Part shown: positions 36,336 through 46,539 of the stretch, one piece after another
Layout of the letters: every line of letters begins with the position of its first letter
Position numbering within the stretch: position 1 is the first letter of the stretch
NCBI RefSeq assembly: GCF_000425485.1
Contig: NZ_AUDN01000007.1
Coordinates: forward strand, 1-64,000
Source: Flavobacterium tegetincola DSM 22377
GTDB lineage: Bacteria > Bacteroidota > Bacteroidia > Flavobacteriales > Flavobacteriaceae
Direction of reading: 5' to 3'
Length of the DNA: 64,000 bases
Position numbers and translations under genes: made by a program
The notes under the pieces: generated by a model
Told to the model about the DNA's origin: nothing
Databases searched by the model: none
What the model saw: only the letters and a program-made list of their open reading frames with translations

Positions 36336-37514
36336 TTACTTTCGAAACTTATTCTGCTTTATAATTCCCTTCAATTGATTCTTTAAATCTTCACCAGTAT
36401 CAAAAACCATCTGTTGATTATTAGGAAAAGGAACTGGACCATTTCTAAAATTAGGTAAGTATTTTGAGTCAACGGCTCTTTTGTCGCCTTTCATTCGGGC
36501 ATAAATATTTTCAAAAATAAATTCACTACTTAACGGAAAACTCTCTAAAAGTTGGTTATTGTTCATATTAAAATAATCAATTTTAGCAACAACTTGCACC
36601 GTTTTAAACTGACGCACTTCACTTATCAAGGCTTTGACAATTTTCACGTTATCTACCATAACATCTTTTCCTAAACTGTCTTTAACCACACGACCTCTCG
36701 AATCTGTTAATTTAATTCTACCATCAATAATCTCTTTTTCTACAACAAATTCGCGCTCTTTAACTTGTTCAGGAGACATATTTATTTGTTCAAAAGAAAT
36801 GCTTAATCCGTAATCATACACAATGTTTTTCTGTTTGCCACCGTGGTATTCCGTCCATTTTTCATTTAAACCATAGGTGTTAAAGTCCAGTAACGCTGCG
36901 TTTAAATTTGCAGGAATAATCATCTTTGTATTGTTTTTTGTATAGACATAAACAAAGTCAGTTCCTTTAAATTGAGCCTCATTAAGCAGCGTATTCAAAT
37001 CTTTATAACTTGCAGAAATTTCGTTTAGGTAAATTAAATCAGCGTAAGCACGCCTTGCATTTATTTTATCTTTCGTGTATAAAAGTGCTTTTGAATTGTC
37101 GTACAAGTATTTCGCAAGCGCTTTTTGACTGCTAACAATTTGATCGGTATAATCTTCAAAAGCAAAGGTCACTTCTTTTCCGTTTAATTGTAAAGGTAGA
37201 ATCGGCCTGATTTTTTCTTGACGTGCATTCAAATTTTTATAGATGTTGAAAATCTGCTCCAATTTCTGTGGATTGGCATCTTTCACTAAAAATGAAATGT
37301 CGCGATTGTCTCGCTCTTTCGCTTTTGAAAAAGCTTCCTTTAATAGCGCAATGTATTCTTTGCTTTTCTTATTGCTCTTATTTTTCTTTAGTTTCTGTGT
37401 TGCTTTTTCAATGGCAACATCATATTCGCCTTCGCTGATTGCCTTTTCCGTACTCTTAATACCGCAAGCTGATAGTATAACAAGTAAAAGTAAATAGATA
37501 GTAGTTTTTTTCAT
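36336..37514 (-). CDS. Hypothetical lipoprotein with helical (TPR-like) N-terminal part
   Basis: 392 residues from ATG 37514, chosen for its lipobox (MKKTTIYLLLLVILSACGIK, Cys17); the longer frame to 37574 adds no known domain. Residues 20-120 look like two or three short helical repeats (AISEGEYDVAIEKATQKL, then KSKEYIALLKEAFSKAKERD). A predicted beta-rich region follows with KIDYFNMNNNQLLESFPLSS. No known family named; probably anchored in the periplasm or outer membrane. Confidence 0.7.
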   Translation of the reverse strand: MKKTTIYLLLLVILSACGIKSTEKAISEGEYDVAIEKATQKLKKNKSNKKSKEYIALLKEAFSKAKERDNRDISFLVKDANPQKLEQIFNIYKNLNARQEKIRPILPLQLNGKEVTFAFEDYTDQIVSSQKALAKYLYDNSKALLYTKDKINARRAYADLIYLNEISASYKDLNTLLNEAQFKGTDFVYVYTKNNTKMIIPANLNAALLDFNTYGLNEKWTEYHGGKQKNIVYDYGLSISFEQINMSPEQVKEREFVVEKEIIDGRIKLTDSRGRVVKDSLGKDVMVDNVKIVKALISEVRQFKTVQVVAKIDYFNMNNNQLLESFPLSSEFIFENIYARMKGDKRAVDSKYLPNFRNGPVPFPNNQQMVFDTGEDLKNQLKGIIKQNKFRK

Positions 37515-37579
37515 GGTTTTTGGTTTTAGACAAATATAATAGGTTTTTTTTGTGAAATTCAAGAATAATGCCATAAAAA

Positions 37580-37611
37580 AAAGTTCAGCTATTTTGCAAC
37601 AACTGAACTTT
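37580..37611 (-). terminator. Terminator of fahA
   Basis: AAAGTTCAG (37580-37588) and CTGAACTTT (37603-37611) pair; on the minus strand the stem ends in a T run. Confidence 0.75.
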
Positions 37612-37632
37612 GATGTAACGATCTAAAAACGA

Positions 37633-38916
37633 TTATTTTCGACTGAATGGAGGTAATAATTTACTTGAAACTTCTCCAAATCCAATACGAATTTCTTTAT
37701 TTTGGCAAAATCCTTTCATCACAACGGTATCGTTGTCATTAATGAATTTTCGTTCGGTGCCATCACTCATCTTAATAGGATTCTTTCCACCCCAAGTCAG
37801 TTCTAACATCGATCCGAAACTATTTGGCGTAGGCCCTGAAATAGTTCCTGAACCCATCATGTCACCTGAATTTACGCGACATCCGTTAGAGGTATGGTGT
37901 GCCAATTGTTGGCTCATTGTCCAATACATATACTTAAAATTCGACTGACTTACTAATGTAGTTTCAGCATTTTCTGGAGTAATATATGCTTCCAAATGAA
38001 TATCAAATGAATGCTTTCCTTTTTGTTGCAAATAAGGAAGTGGTGTAGGATCTTGAGCTGGTCCTTTAATTCTAAAAGGTTCCAAAGCGTCCATCGTTAC
38101 AATCCACGGAGAGATGGAAGAGGCAAAGTTTTTAGCTAAAAATGGTCCTAGCGGCACATATTCCCACTTCTGGATGTCTCTTGCACTCCAGTCGTTCAAC
38201 AAAACCATTCCAAAAATGTATTCTTCTGCTTCATGAACCGGAATATTTTCGCCCATGATGTTCGCGTCCGTTGTAATAAATGCCGTTTCCAATTCGAAAT
38301 CAACCAATCGCGACGAGCCAAAAACAGGAGATGTTTCACCGTTAGGTAACGTTTGACCCATTGGTCTGTGAACCGGAATTCCAGAAGGAACAATTGTTGA
38401 ACTTCTTCCATGATACCCTACAGGAATGTGCAACCAGTTGGGAAGCAACGCATTGTTCGGGTCACGAAACATGGTTCCTACGTTTGTAGCATGCTCCTTA
38501 CTTGAATAGAAATCAGTGTAATCGCCGATAAGAACAGGCAATTGCATTTCAATTTCTTCCATCGTAAAAATGATGATATCACGGTGTTTTGGATTGTCTC
38601 TTAACTTTGGGTTTTCTGCATCAAAAATATCAGCGATACGATTTCGCACCAACCTCCAAGTTTTTTTTCCGTCAGAAATAAAATCGTTCAGCGTGTCTTG
38701 CATGAACATATCGTCTGTCAACTCAATTCCTTCAAAGTAATTAAGTTGTTGTAAAGCGCCTAAATCTATAGCGTGATTTCCAATGCGTGTTCCAATAGTG
38801 ATGACATCATCTTTAGTTAAAAAAACACCAAAGGGAATATTTTGTATTGGGAAGTCGGAATTTTGGGGAACATCAAGCCATGATTTTCTACGAGGGTCGT
38901 TTGCTGTTATTGGCAT
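37633..38916 (-). CDS. fahA: Fumarylacetoacetase
   Basis: 427 residues from ATG 38916 (MPITANDPRRKSWLDV), where the family begins; the longer frame to 38982 is rejected. Metal and substrate motifs: FYSSKEHATNVGTMFRDP, PVGYHGRSSTIVPSG with the catalytic His, DFELETAF, and LLNDWSARDIQKWEYVPLGP. It hydrolyses fumarylacetoacetate to fumarate and acetoacetate, the last step of tyrosine catabolism. Full length; no other tyrosine-catabolism gene is adjacent. Confidence 0.95.
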   Translation of the reverse strand: MPITANDPRRKSWLDVPQNSDFPIQNIPFGVFLTKDDVITIGTRIGNHAIDLGALQQLNYFEGIELTDDMFMQDTLNDFISDGKKTWRLVRNRIADIFDAENPKLRDNPKHRDIIIFTMEEIEMQLPVLIGDYTDFYSSKEHATNVGTMFRDPNNALLPNWLHIPVGYHGRSSTIVPSGIPVHRPMGQTLPNGETSPVFGSSRLVDFELETAFITTDANIMGENIPVHEAEEYIFGMVLLNDWSARDIQKWEYVPLGPFLAKNFASSISPWIVTMDALEPFRIKGPAQDPTPLPYLQQKGKHSFDIHLEAYITPENAETTLVSQSNFKYMYWTMSQQLAHHTSNGCRVNSGDMMGSGTISGPTPNSFGSMLELTWGGKNPIKMSDGTERKFINDNDTVVMKGFCQNKEIRIGFGEVSSKLLPPFSRK

Positions 38917-38992
38917 TTTGTATGTTAGTTTTGTTGTTTTAAATTGAGTTATCAAATATATTATTATAAGTGGATTTAACAAACGATTTTTG

Positions 38993-39000
38993 TATTTTTG
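38993..39000 (+). promoter_or_regulatory. -7 box of glyA
   Basis: TATTTTTG fits TAnnTTTG and lies 27 bases before the glyA start. No convincing -33 TTG was found. Confidence 0.4.
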
Positions 39001-39027
39001 ACCAGTTTTTAACTAAATATTATCTAC

Positions 39028-40302
39028 ATGCAACAAGACCAAGAAATTTTCGACCTCATACTAGAGGAACAAGACAGACAAATACACGGATTAGAATTAA
39101 TTGCTTCGGAGAATTTTGTGAGCGACCAAGTAATGGAAGCGCAAGGTTCTTGCTTGACTAACAAATACGCGGAAGGATATCCTGGAAAACGGTATTACGG
39201 TGGTTGCGAAGTAGTGGATGTTGTCGAGCAAATTGCAATTGACAGAGCAAAAGCTCTTTTTGGAGCAGAATATGCAAATGTACAACCGCATTCAGGTTCG
39301 CAAGCAAATACAGCCGTTTTCTCTGCAATTTTGAAACCAGGTGATAAAATTTTAGGTTTCGATTTGTCACACGGAGGTCATTTGACGCACGGTTCGCCAG
39401 TAAATTTTTCTGGAAAATTATATACTCCTTCTTTTTACGGCGTTGAACGTGAAACAGGCCAATTTGATTATGACAAAATTCAAGAAATTGCTACAAAAGA
39501 ACAACCAAAATTAATTATAGCGGGAGCTTCGGCTTATTGTCGTGATATGGATTTTGAACGCTTCCGAAAAATTGCCGACAGTGTTGGTGCTTTGTTATTG
39601 GCTGATATTTCACATCCATCTGGTTTAATTGCTAAAGGTCTGATGAACGATCCAATTCCACATTGTCATATTGTTACAACTACAACTCACAAGACATTAA
39701 GAGGTCCTAGGGGTGGAATGATTTTAATGGGTAAAGATTTTGAAAACCCGATGGGATTGACTACTCCAAAAGGAGAAATCAGAATGATGTCTTCTGTTTT
39801 GGATTTATCGGTTTTCCCTGGAAATCAAGGTGGTCCATTAATGCATGTTATTGCGGCAAAAGCAGTTGCATTTGGCGAAGCATTGACAGACGAATTTTTC
39901 AGATACTCTTTACAAACACAGAAAAATGCGAAAGCAATGGCGGCTTCTTTTGTAAAAAGAGGATACGATTTAGTTTCTGGAGGAACTGATAATCATATGA
40001 TGTTGATTGACTTGAGAAACAAAAACATCACCGGTAAAGAAGCAGAAAATGCTTTAGTAAAAGCAGAAATTACGGTAAATAAAAATATGGTTCCTTTTGA
40101 TGATAAATCACCTTTTACGACTTCCGGAATTCGTATCGGAACTCCTGCAATTACTACACGTGGTTTAATTGAAGCAGATATGGACAAAATTGTGGAACTA
40201 ATTGACCGAGTTTTGATGGACCATACAAATGAAAATGTGATTGAAGAAGTAGCAAATGAAGTAAATGAAATGATGAGCGAACGAGCAATGTTCGTTTTCT
40301 AG
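39028..40302 (+). CDS. glyA: Serine hydroxymethyltransferase
   Basis: 424 residues, starting [18 protein letters not shown]. Motifs: [33 protein letters not shown], and the PLP-lysine segment [17 protein letters not shown]. The enzyme converts serine to glycine and feeds one-carbon units to tetrahydrofolate in the cytoplasm. Complete; divergent from fahA with about 110 bases between starts. Confidence 0.96.
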   Translation: MQQDQEIFDLILEEQDRQIHGLELIASENFVSDQVMEAQGSCLTNKYAEGYPGKRYYGGCEVVDVVEQIAIDRAKALFGAEYANVQPHSGSQANTAVFSAILKPGDKILGFDLSHGGHLTHGSPVNFSGKLYTPSFYGVERETGQFDYDKIQEIATKEQPKLIIAGASAYCRDMDFERFRKIADSVGALLLADISHPSGLIAKGLMNDPIPHCHIVTTTTHKTLRGPRGGMILMGKDFENPMGLTTPKGEIRMMSSVLDLSVFPGNQGGPLMHVIAAKAVAFGEALTDEFFRYSLQTQKNAKAMAASFVKRGYDLVSGGTDNHMMLIDLRNKNITGKEAENALVKAEITVNKNMVPFDDKSPFTTSGIRIGTPAITTRGLIEADMDKIVELIDRVLMDHTNENVIEEVANEVNEMMSERAMFVF

Positions 40303-40354
40303 ATTTTAAATTAATATAAAATAATCTTCCGTGAAACGAAAATTATTTGGTTTT

Positions 40355-40442
40355 GCCACGAATTACAGAGATTCATACTAATTATAATTAAGTTTGTTCA
40401 TTCAAAATTTTTAAATTAGCGAAGATTCATGCAATTCGTGGC
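40355..40442. repeat. Palindromic repeat GCCACGAATT, long form
   Basis: GCCACGAATT (40355-40364) and AATTCGTGGC (40433-40442) are perfect inverted arms of an 88-base unit between glyA and miaE. Same family as 36219-36279. Confidence 0.6.
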
Positions 40443-40541
40443 TCACTTTTGAACAGTGTTTACATGATTGCAAGCATTTAAATGCTCAACCTATAACCGC
40501 ATAACCATTTACACTTTTAACCTTTTTTAAAAATTACTCAA

Positions 40542-41135
40542 ATGTCAGTTTTAAGATTGCAATTGCCAACCGATCCGAGATGGGTCAATATTGTAGAAGG
40601 AAATATAGAAGAAATTCTTACAGATCATGCGTGGTGCGAACAAAAAGCGGCTACAAATGCTATTACAATTGTCACGATTAATTCAGAATATCCGGATTTA
40701 GTTACTGATATGTTGGCTTTGGCCAAAGAAGAAATTGAACACTTCGAAATGGTGCACGAAATCATCAAAAAACGAGGTTTAGTTTTAGGACGCGAACGCA
40801 AAGATGAATATGTTGGCGAATTGGCCAAGTACATGAAAAAAAGCAATACAGGAAGTCGCGTTTCGGGTTTTGTAGAACGCATGCTGTTTTCGGCGATGAT
40901 TGAAGCAAGAAGTTGTGAGCGTTTTAAAGTGCTTTCCGAAAATATTCAAGACGAAGAATTGTCAAAATTTTATTGGGATTTGATGGAAAGTGAAGCGGCT
41001 CATTACACTACTTTCATCACCTATGCACGAAAATACGGAACCGGAATTGACGTTGAAAAACGTTGGAGAGAATGGCTAGAATTTGAAGCTTCTATCATTG
41101 CGAGTTATGGTAAAGGTTCGACGGTTCACGGGTAA
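40542..41135 (+). CDS. miaE: tRNA-(ms2io6A)-hydroxylase, MiaE-like
   Basis: 197 residues. A ferritin-like four-helix bundle with di-iron ligands: CEQKAATNAI, KEEIEHFEMVHEIIKKRG, ERMLFSAMIEARSCERF and ESEAAHYTTFITYARKYG. MiaE hydroxylates the isopentenyl group of the modified A37 in some tRNAs, using oxygen. The N-terminus (MSVLRLQLPTDPRWVN) is typical of the family. Single gene between palindromic repeats. Confidence 0.88.
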   Translation: MSVLRLQLPTDPRWVNIVEGNIEEILTDHAWCEQKAATNAITIVTINSEYPDLVTDMLALAKEEIEHFEMVHEIIKKRGLVLGRERKDEYVGELAKYMKKSNTGSRVSGFVERMLFSAMIEARSCERFKVLSENIQDEELSKFYWDLMESEAAHYTTFITYARKYGTGIDVEKRWREWLEFEASIIASYGKGSTVHG

Positions 41136-41240
41136 TTTAATTCAGCCACTGATTAACGAGATTAGCACAGATTTGATTTTACAATTTTAAAAGTCATTTT
41201 ATTAATCATTTAAATCTGTTGCAAATAAAAAAGCTTATTT

Positions 41241-41738
41241 ATGATTGATATTTTTCCTGCTATATCCGAAGATTTTATCACTATAAAAGATTTAGCATAT
41301 CGAATTTGGCCGGCGACTTATGGCAAAATTTTGTCAGAAAAACAGTTGCACTATATGCTTGATTTGTTTTACAACGAAAAAGCATTGCAACAGAATATGG
41401 ATGACAAGCACAACATCATTTTGATTCAAGAAAACGATGAAATTGTAGGTTTTGCAGATTATGAATTGCACTACAAAAATGAACCTACAACCCGAGTTCA
41501 TAAAATTTATCTTTTACCTAAAACACAAGGAAAAGGTTTGGGTAAAAAATTAATTCAATACATTGAAAATAAAGCTTTAGAGAGCAAAGATTTAAAGTTA
41601 TCGTTGAATGTAAATCGATTTAATACAGCGAAGGATTTTTACGAAAGTCAAGGTTTTAAAGTTGCTTTTGAAGAAGATGTTCTATTAGATTTTGGATATT
41701 TAATGGAAGATTATAGGATGGAGAAATTGTTGAAATAA
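41241..41738 (+). CDS. GNAT-family N-acetyltransferase
   Basis: 165 residues. The acetyl-CoA motif is LLPKTQGKGLGKKLIQYIEN (motif A), followed by LSLNVNRFNTAKDFYESQGF and the end YRMEKLL. The N-terminal strand-helix (FPAISEDFITIKDLAYRIWP) is usual for GNAT proteins. The substrate cannot be told; small metabolite or protein N-terminal acetylation is possible. A diverged copy of the GCCAC-type repeat lies in front (41144-41222). Confidence 0.85.
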   Translation: MIDIFPAISEDFITIKDLAYRIWPATYGKILSEKQLHYMLDLFYNEKALQQNMDDKHNIILIQENDEIVGFADYELHYKNEPTTRVHKIYLLPKTQGKGLGKKLIQYIENKALESKDLKLSLNVNRFNTAKDFYESQGFKVAFEEDVLLDFGYLMEDYRMEKLLK

Positions 41739-41864
41739 GGCTGTTTTTTCTTGCTGAACTTGTTTTAGCTTCTACTTTTTTTAGCATCTATTTTCTTAAT
41801 TAGTTGTATTGGAATAATTTCAGATTAAACCTCTGACCGATAAGATTTCATTAATAGTGCAGCA

Positions 41865-42434
41865 TTATTCCACAATAATATCATGATGAGAAAGCAATCC
41901 TTTAGCTCCTTCGAGTGAAAAGATTGCTTTTTTTACTTTTGTCAATTGAGGATTGATAGTGTAATTTTTACTTGAACTAAAGTCGGCTTTTTGTGCATTG
42001 GCTTGCTCAAATTCGGCACGGTACAGATCGCATTTTAGAAACGTTATTCCGGAAACATCGGCTTTCATGAAATCTACAGCAATTAAACTCGAATTATAAA
42101 AACGACATTGCTTTAAATTCAAAGCATACATTTTTGCAAAATCGAGCTTGCAATTTTTGAAGTGCATTTGAAATATAAGTTGGTCGCACATTGCAAAATT
42201 TACTTCTTTAAACTCGCAGCTATCGAAAAAAACAGTTCTGAATTTCACATGATTTATTTGTGCTTTACTAAAATTGCAATCATTGAAATTGCAGTCTATA
42301 AACGTAAGATCATGAAAGTTACATGCGCTAAAATCACAGTCGATAAAGGTGCAAGCTTCAAATTCAAGGTGATTTAACTCTTCGCTGCCGTAAGTGATGT
42401 GCTCAAATTCTTTATCTAAAATATATTCTGACAT
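41865..42434 (-). CDS. Pentapeptide-repeat protein
   Basis: 189 residues with about 20 tandem A(D/N)LxF-like five-residue repeats (CTFIDCDFSACNFHDLTFID, CNFNDCNFSKAQINHVKF, ADVSGITFLKCDLYRAEFEQ). Such proteins fold as a right-handed square beta helix. Some (Qnr, MfpA) mimic DNA and protect gyrase from quinolones; others have no known role. The cysteine-rich repeats and length resemble the Qnr group loosely, but no direct evidence for resistance is seen. Confidence 0.85.
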   Translation of the reverse strand: MSEYILDKEFEHITYGSEELNHLEFEACTFIDCDFSACNFHDLTFIDCNFNDCNFSKAQINHVKFRTVFFDSCEFKEVNFAMCDQLIFQMHFKNCKLDFAKMYALNLKQCRFYNSSLIAVDFMKADVSGITFLKCDLYRAEFEQANAQKADFSSSKNYTINPQLTKVKKAIFSLEGAKGLLSHHDIIVE

Positions 42435-42633
42435 GATTGATTTGCAATTTGGCGTAAAGCTAGTAAATTCTATTGACTACTTTAACTAAACATTATTATT
42501 CGTTAGGTTTGGATTTTCTGCAGTATGCCGTAATTTTATACTATATGAAATGAGCATGTTTAAAAGTTGGTATGAACAGCGAATAGACGATGCGAATTAC
42601 AAATGAATGATAAAAATCAATAAATAACTGCAT

Positions 42634-43752
42634 TTGAAAACGAATAATAGAAAAGGTTTTAAATTTACTTCGTATCAAGCGAAAAATATCACGCCCTTTG
42701 AGAAACTTTTCGAGATTTTCAAGGAATTGATTGTCCATACATCGGGCGATTTTGAGGAAGCAATTGATTGGTTGCGCGAATTGGATCACGAATACCAACT
42801 TACCACTTCGGAATATACCATTGATGACTTTATTGAAGACTTAAAAAAGAAAGGATATATAAAAGATGAAGCCAAAGGCGATGGAGGTTCGGGCGTTGGG
42901 CTGACTGCAAAAACTGAACGTTTGATTCGGCAACAAGCATTAAATCAAATTTTCGGAAACTTAAATAAAAGTGGTTCGGGAAATCACAAAACCAAACAAA
43001 CGGGTACAGGTGATGAGTTAACGGGTGAATTGCGCGAGTATCAATTTGGCGACGGCCTAGAAACAATTTCTTTAACTGAAAGCTTAAAAAACGCGCAAAT
43101 CAATAATGGTATGGAGTCTTTTAAGATTACCGAGAACGATTTGATTGTGGAGGACGCTCATTTTAAAGCACAAATGAGTACGGTTTTGATGATTGACATC
43201 AGCCACAGTATGATTTTGTACGGTGAAGACCGAATTACACCAGCCAAGAAAGTAGCGATGGCGCTTGCCGAATTAATTACAACTCGTTATCCAAAAGATA
43301 CATTAGACATCATAGTTTTTGGGAATGATGCGTGGTCTATTTCGCTAAAGGACGTTCCTTATTTGAATGTTGGACCTTACCACACCAATACGGTCGCTGG
43401 TTTACAATTGGCAATGGATATTTTACGTCGGAAGCGAAATACCAATAAGCAAATTTTTATGATTACCGACGGAAAACCCAGTTGCGTCAGAGAAAAAGAT
43501 GGTTCGTACTATATGAACAGCAATGGTTTGGACGAATATATTGTGGAAAAATGCTACACTCAAGCTGCTCAAGCAAGAAAACTTCATATTCCAATTACGA
43601 CGTTCATGATTGCAAGCGATCCTTATTTGCAAAAATTTGTAAATAATTTCACAGAAGCAAATCAAGGGAAAGCATTTTACACCGGATTGAAAGGTTTGGG
43701 TGAAATGATTTTTCAAGATTATGAGACGAATAGGAAGAAGAGGGTGAAGTAA
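42634..43752 (+). CDS. VWA-domain protein paired with a MoxR-type ATPase
   Basis: 372 residues, starting at a TTG at 42634; the only other upstream option is a CTG at 42628 before an in-frame stop, and the first internal Met is past residue 150, so a TTG start is well supported. Residues 1-130 are helical and acidic (TPFEKLFEIFKELI, then HTSGDFEEAIDWLRELD). The VWA domain has a full metal-ion-dependent adhesion site: DISHS from Asp188 and MITDGKPSC later. VWA/MoxR pairs act as chaperone-like machines that load metals or mature enzymes; the client here is unknown. The ATPase gene follows 156 bases downstream. Confidence 0.85.
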   Translation: MKTNNRKGFKFTSYQAKNITPFEKLFEIFKELIVHTSGDFEEAIDWLRELDHEYQLTTSEYTIDDFIEDLKKKGYIKDEAKGDGGSGVGLTAKTERLIRQQALNQIFGNLNKSGSGNHKTKQTGTGDELTGELREYQFGDGLETISLTESLKNAQINNGMESFKITENDLIVEDAHFKAQMSTVLMIDISHSMILYGEDRITPAKKVAMALAELITTRYPKDTLDIIVFGNDAWSISLKDVPYLNVGPYHTNTVAGLQLAMDILRRKRNTNKQIFMITDGKPSCVREKDGSYYMNSNGLDEYIVEKCYTQAAQARKLHIPITTFMIASDPYLQKFVNNFTEANQGKAFYTGLKGLGEMIFQDYETNRKKRVK

Positions 43753-43855
43753 GTATTCAGTGGTCAGTTTTTAGTTTGCAGTTTAAAAATTCCCTTGCGA
43801 ACTGAATTTTAATTTCAAGGGTAGTCAAAATATCAATTTCAATATAAAATATATA

Positions 43856-43899
43856 ACTCTGCGAATCTTGCGTAAAACTTTGCGCTCTTTGCGGTTAAA
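43856..43899. repeat. Dispersed intergenic repeat (TGCG-rich)
   Basis: CTCTGCGAATCTTGCGTAAA followed by CTTTGCGCTCTTTGCGGTTA is a unit with repeated TTGCG cores, located just before the ATPase gene. I recall it as a frequent flavobacterial intergenic repeat; other copies cannot be counted here. Confidence 0.4.
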
Positions 43900-43908
43900 A
43901 AAACAAAT

Positions 43909-45372
43909 ATGAAAATAGAAAATATAAAAACATTCGGAGATTTAAAAAAAGCAGGTTATCAATCCAAGTCCATTAAAGATGAATTGCGTGATAATTTGAA
44001 AAAAAGTATTCAAGCAAAAGAAGCTGTGTTTAGTGGAATTCATGGCTTTGAGAACACGGTAATTCCAGAATTGGAACGCGCCATTTTATCGCGCCACAAT
44101 ATTAATCTTTTAGGACTTCGGGGTCAAGCCAAAACAAGATTGGCGCGAATGATGGTTCGTTTATTAGACGAATACATTCCATTTGTGAAGGGTTCTGAAA
44201 TTAACGACGATCCGTTTGAGCCAATTTCTCGTTTTGCAAAAGATTTAATTGCAGAGCATGGAGATAAAACGCCAATTGAATGGTTGCATCGCGATGAGCG
44301 TTTCTTCGAAAAATTAGCAACTCCTGATGTTACGGTTGCCGATTTGATTGGTGATATTGACCCAATAAAAGCAGCAAATTTGAAATTATCATATGCAGAT
44401 GACAGGGTTTTACATTTCGGTATGATTCCACGTGCGAACCGCTGCATATTTGTAATCAATGAATTGCCCGATTTGCAAGCTCGAATTCAAGTGGCATTGT
44501 TTAATATTTTGCAAGAAGGTGATATTCAAATTCGAGGATTTAAATTGAGAATGCCGCTTGACATGCAATTTGTTTTCACAGCTAATCCAGAAGATTATAC
44601 CAATAGAGGAAGTATTGTAACGCCATTGAAAGATAGAATTGGTTCTCAAATTTTGACACACTATCCTGAAGATATTAAGACGGCTAGAACGATTACGGAA
44701 CAAGAAGCCAAATTAGATGCAAGACAATCAGAATTGGTTTATGTGCCAAATTTAGCTAAAGATTTACTGGAACAAATTAGTTTTGAAGCGAGAGACAGTG
44801 AATATGTGGATGCAAAAAGTGGTGTGAGTGCACGAATGAGTATTACTGCTTTTGAAAATTTATTAAGTACTGCAGAGCGTCGTGCTTTAATGAACGGCGA
44901 AGAAAAGACTACAATTCGTCTGACTGATTTTATGGGAATTATTCCTTCGATTACAGGAAAAGTAGAATTGGTTTATGAAGGCGAACAGGAAGGAGCTCCG
45001 TTTGTGGCGCAAAATCTGCTTGGCGCTTCCATCAAAACTTTGTTTCCAGAATATTTTCCAGCGATTGAAAAATTAGCGCGTCCGGACGCAAAAGATGATT
45101 ACAGTGAAGTGGCCGATTGGTTTTTCAATGAAAGTGGTTTCGAATTACTAGACGATTCCACAGACGAAGCGTACAGAAAAATATTAGATGGAATAAATCC
45201 CTTAAATACTTTAGTTCAGAAATACCAGCCCTATTTGGTTCCTGAAGATGCTTACTTTATGAAGGAATTTGTTTTGTGGGGATTGGTCGAACATAAAAAA
45301 TTGAGCAAAGAGCGTTATGCAGACGGTACAGCTTTCAAAGATTTATACGGAAGTTATATAAGTAAATTATAG
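43909..45372 (+). CDS. MoxR/magnesium-chelatase-like AAA ATPase
   Basis: 487 residues. Walker A is GLRGQAKTRLARM with Lys75, Walker B is FVINELPDLQARIQ, and the sensor region FVFTANPEDYTNRGSIVTPL, then KDRIGSQILTHYP resembles the ChlI/MoxR group. The C-terminal part is a helical lid. It follows the VWA gene on the same strand, so the two probably form an ATP-driven complex. No chelatase H subunit is nearby, so magnesium chelation of porphyrins is unlikely. Confidence 0.88.
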   Translation: MKIENIKTFGDLKKAGYQSKSIKDELRDNLKKSIQAKEAVFSGIHGFENTVIPELERAILSRHNINLLGLRGQAKTRLARMMVRLLDEYIPFVKGSEINDDPFEPISRFAKDLIAEHGDKTPIEWLHRDERFFEKLATPDVTVADLIGDIDPIKAANLKLSYADDRVLHFGMIPRANRCIFVINELPDLQARIQVALFNILQEGDIQIRGFKLRMPLDMQFVFTANPEDYTNRGSIVTPLKDRIGSQILTHYPEDIKTARTITEQEAKLDARQSELVYVPNLAKDLLEQISFEARDSEYVDAKSGVSARMSITAFENLLSTAERRALMNGEEKTTIRLTDFMGIIPSITGKVELVYEGEQEGAPFVAQNLLGASIKTLFPEYFPAIEKLARPDAKDDYSEVADWFFNESGFELLDDSTDEAYRKILDGINPLNTLVQKYQPYLVPEDAYFMKEFVLWGLVEHKKLSKERYADGTAFKDLYGSYISKL

Positions 45373-45460
45373 GTTTATAGGTTTTATTGGTTTTGGAAAA
45401 AGAAGCTTCGTTTGGTTTTAAAACTGGACGAGGCTTTTTGTATATAATTAAATGATGGTT

Positions 45461-46420
45461 TTAAAAAGTAAATCCAATTTTTATTCCACCCCAACTTGCA
45501 GCTTTTCCGGTAGAAAATTCTTTAGTACTATCTGTCGTTGTGTATTCAAAATAAAGTGTTTTTGTTTGCACGACTACACCAAAATTATGTTGACCCACGA
45601 ATCGTTCAATATTTGAAGAAGAAATCGTGTAAGGACTTTTTTGATTCAATAAGCCTCCTTGAAGCGTTGCATCGTAACCGATTAAATTCACTTGCGGTTT
45701 CGAAAATATATAGAGTTGAAACTTTCGTTTTCTTTCGTTTAGAAAAGGATTGTTGAAAATCCCTGCCATAGCGACCAAACTCCCAGAAACATTTGTATTT
45801 AACGTTCCAACATTGGCAGAAGCTTCGTATTGCAATGTAAAATAATTGCTAATAGCGGCGATTTCTTTTTGGTAAATAACTTCGTAATTGACTACTGCAT
45901 CATTTTTAATTTGATTTTGCCATCCTTGTGGAATAGTATTTCCAGTCGCTTCATGAATGCCAACTTGCATTTCCTTTCCAAAAGCAGCCGGTCCAATTAT
46001 TCCCAATCGAATTGCTGAAATTAACCGTGATTTGCGTTTCGAATTGGAGTTTATTTTAAAACTTTTTAACAGTATTGCTGATGCAAATGGACGATCTCCC
46101 AACTGAATTTCGGGGCTTCCAATGCTAAATGGTGTGTAGCCAATATGATCCAAACTTTATCCAAATTGTTGGTCGGCATCTGCATCATTTAATAAAATGA
46201 CATTTAGAGGGTTTTTGCGCAAAGCATTTAAAACCAGTTCAAAGCTGTATCCTTGCGTGTAATTTTCATCAGTGGAAGTGAAGTAATCATTGTCATAATG
46301 AAACCTAAAGTAAGAGGAGTCATTGATCTTATTGTAAGAAGAAAAATTATCTACCTTTTGAGCAAAAATTTGGAAGGAAGCTAAAAGAAATAACGCTGTG
46401 ACAATTTGTAAATGTTTCAT
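45461..46420 (-). pseudogene. LpxR-like outer-membrane protein (DUF2219) with one in-frame TAA
   Basis: From ATG 46420 the frame gives a signal peptide (MKHLQIVTALFLLASFQIFA) and the LpxR start (YFRFHYDNDYFTSTDENYTQ, GYSFELVLNALRKNPLN, DADADQQFG), then TAA at 46157-46159 (codon 88), then SLDHIGYTPFSIGSPEIQLG, DRPFASAILLK and a barrel to WGGIKIGFTF at 45461. No length change is needed; one base change made the stop. LpxR removes an acyl chain from lipid A in the outer membrane. A TTG at 46153 could restart only a signal-less product, so the gene is probably dead. Confidence 0.8.
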
Positions 46421-46539
46421 ACTATCATGTACGAAATTACCCAAGTAAAAGTTTAGATTTAATAGTGATGAACCATACACTTTTATAAACTATACATTTA
46501 CCTTTTACCAGTAAAAAATTTTTAAGAAGCGAAGTAAAT

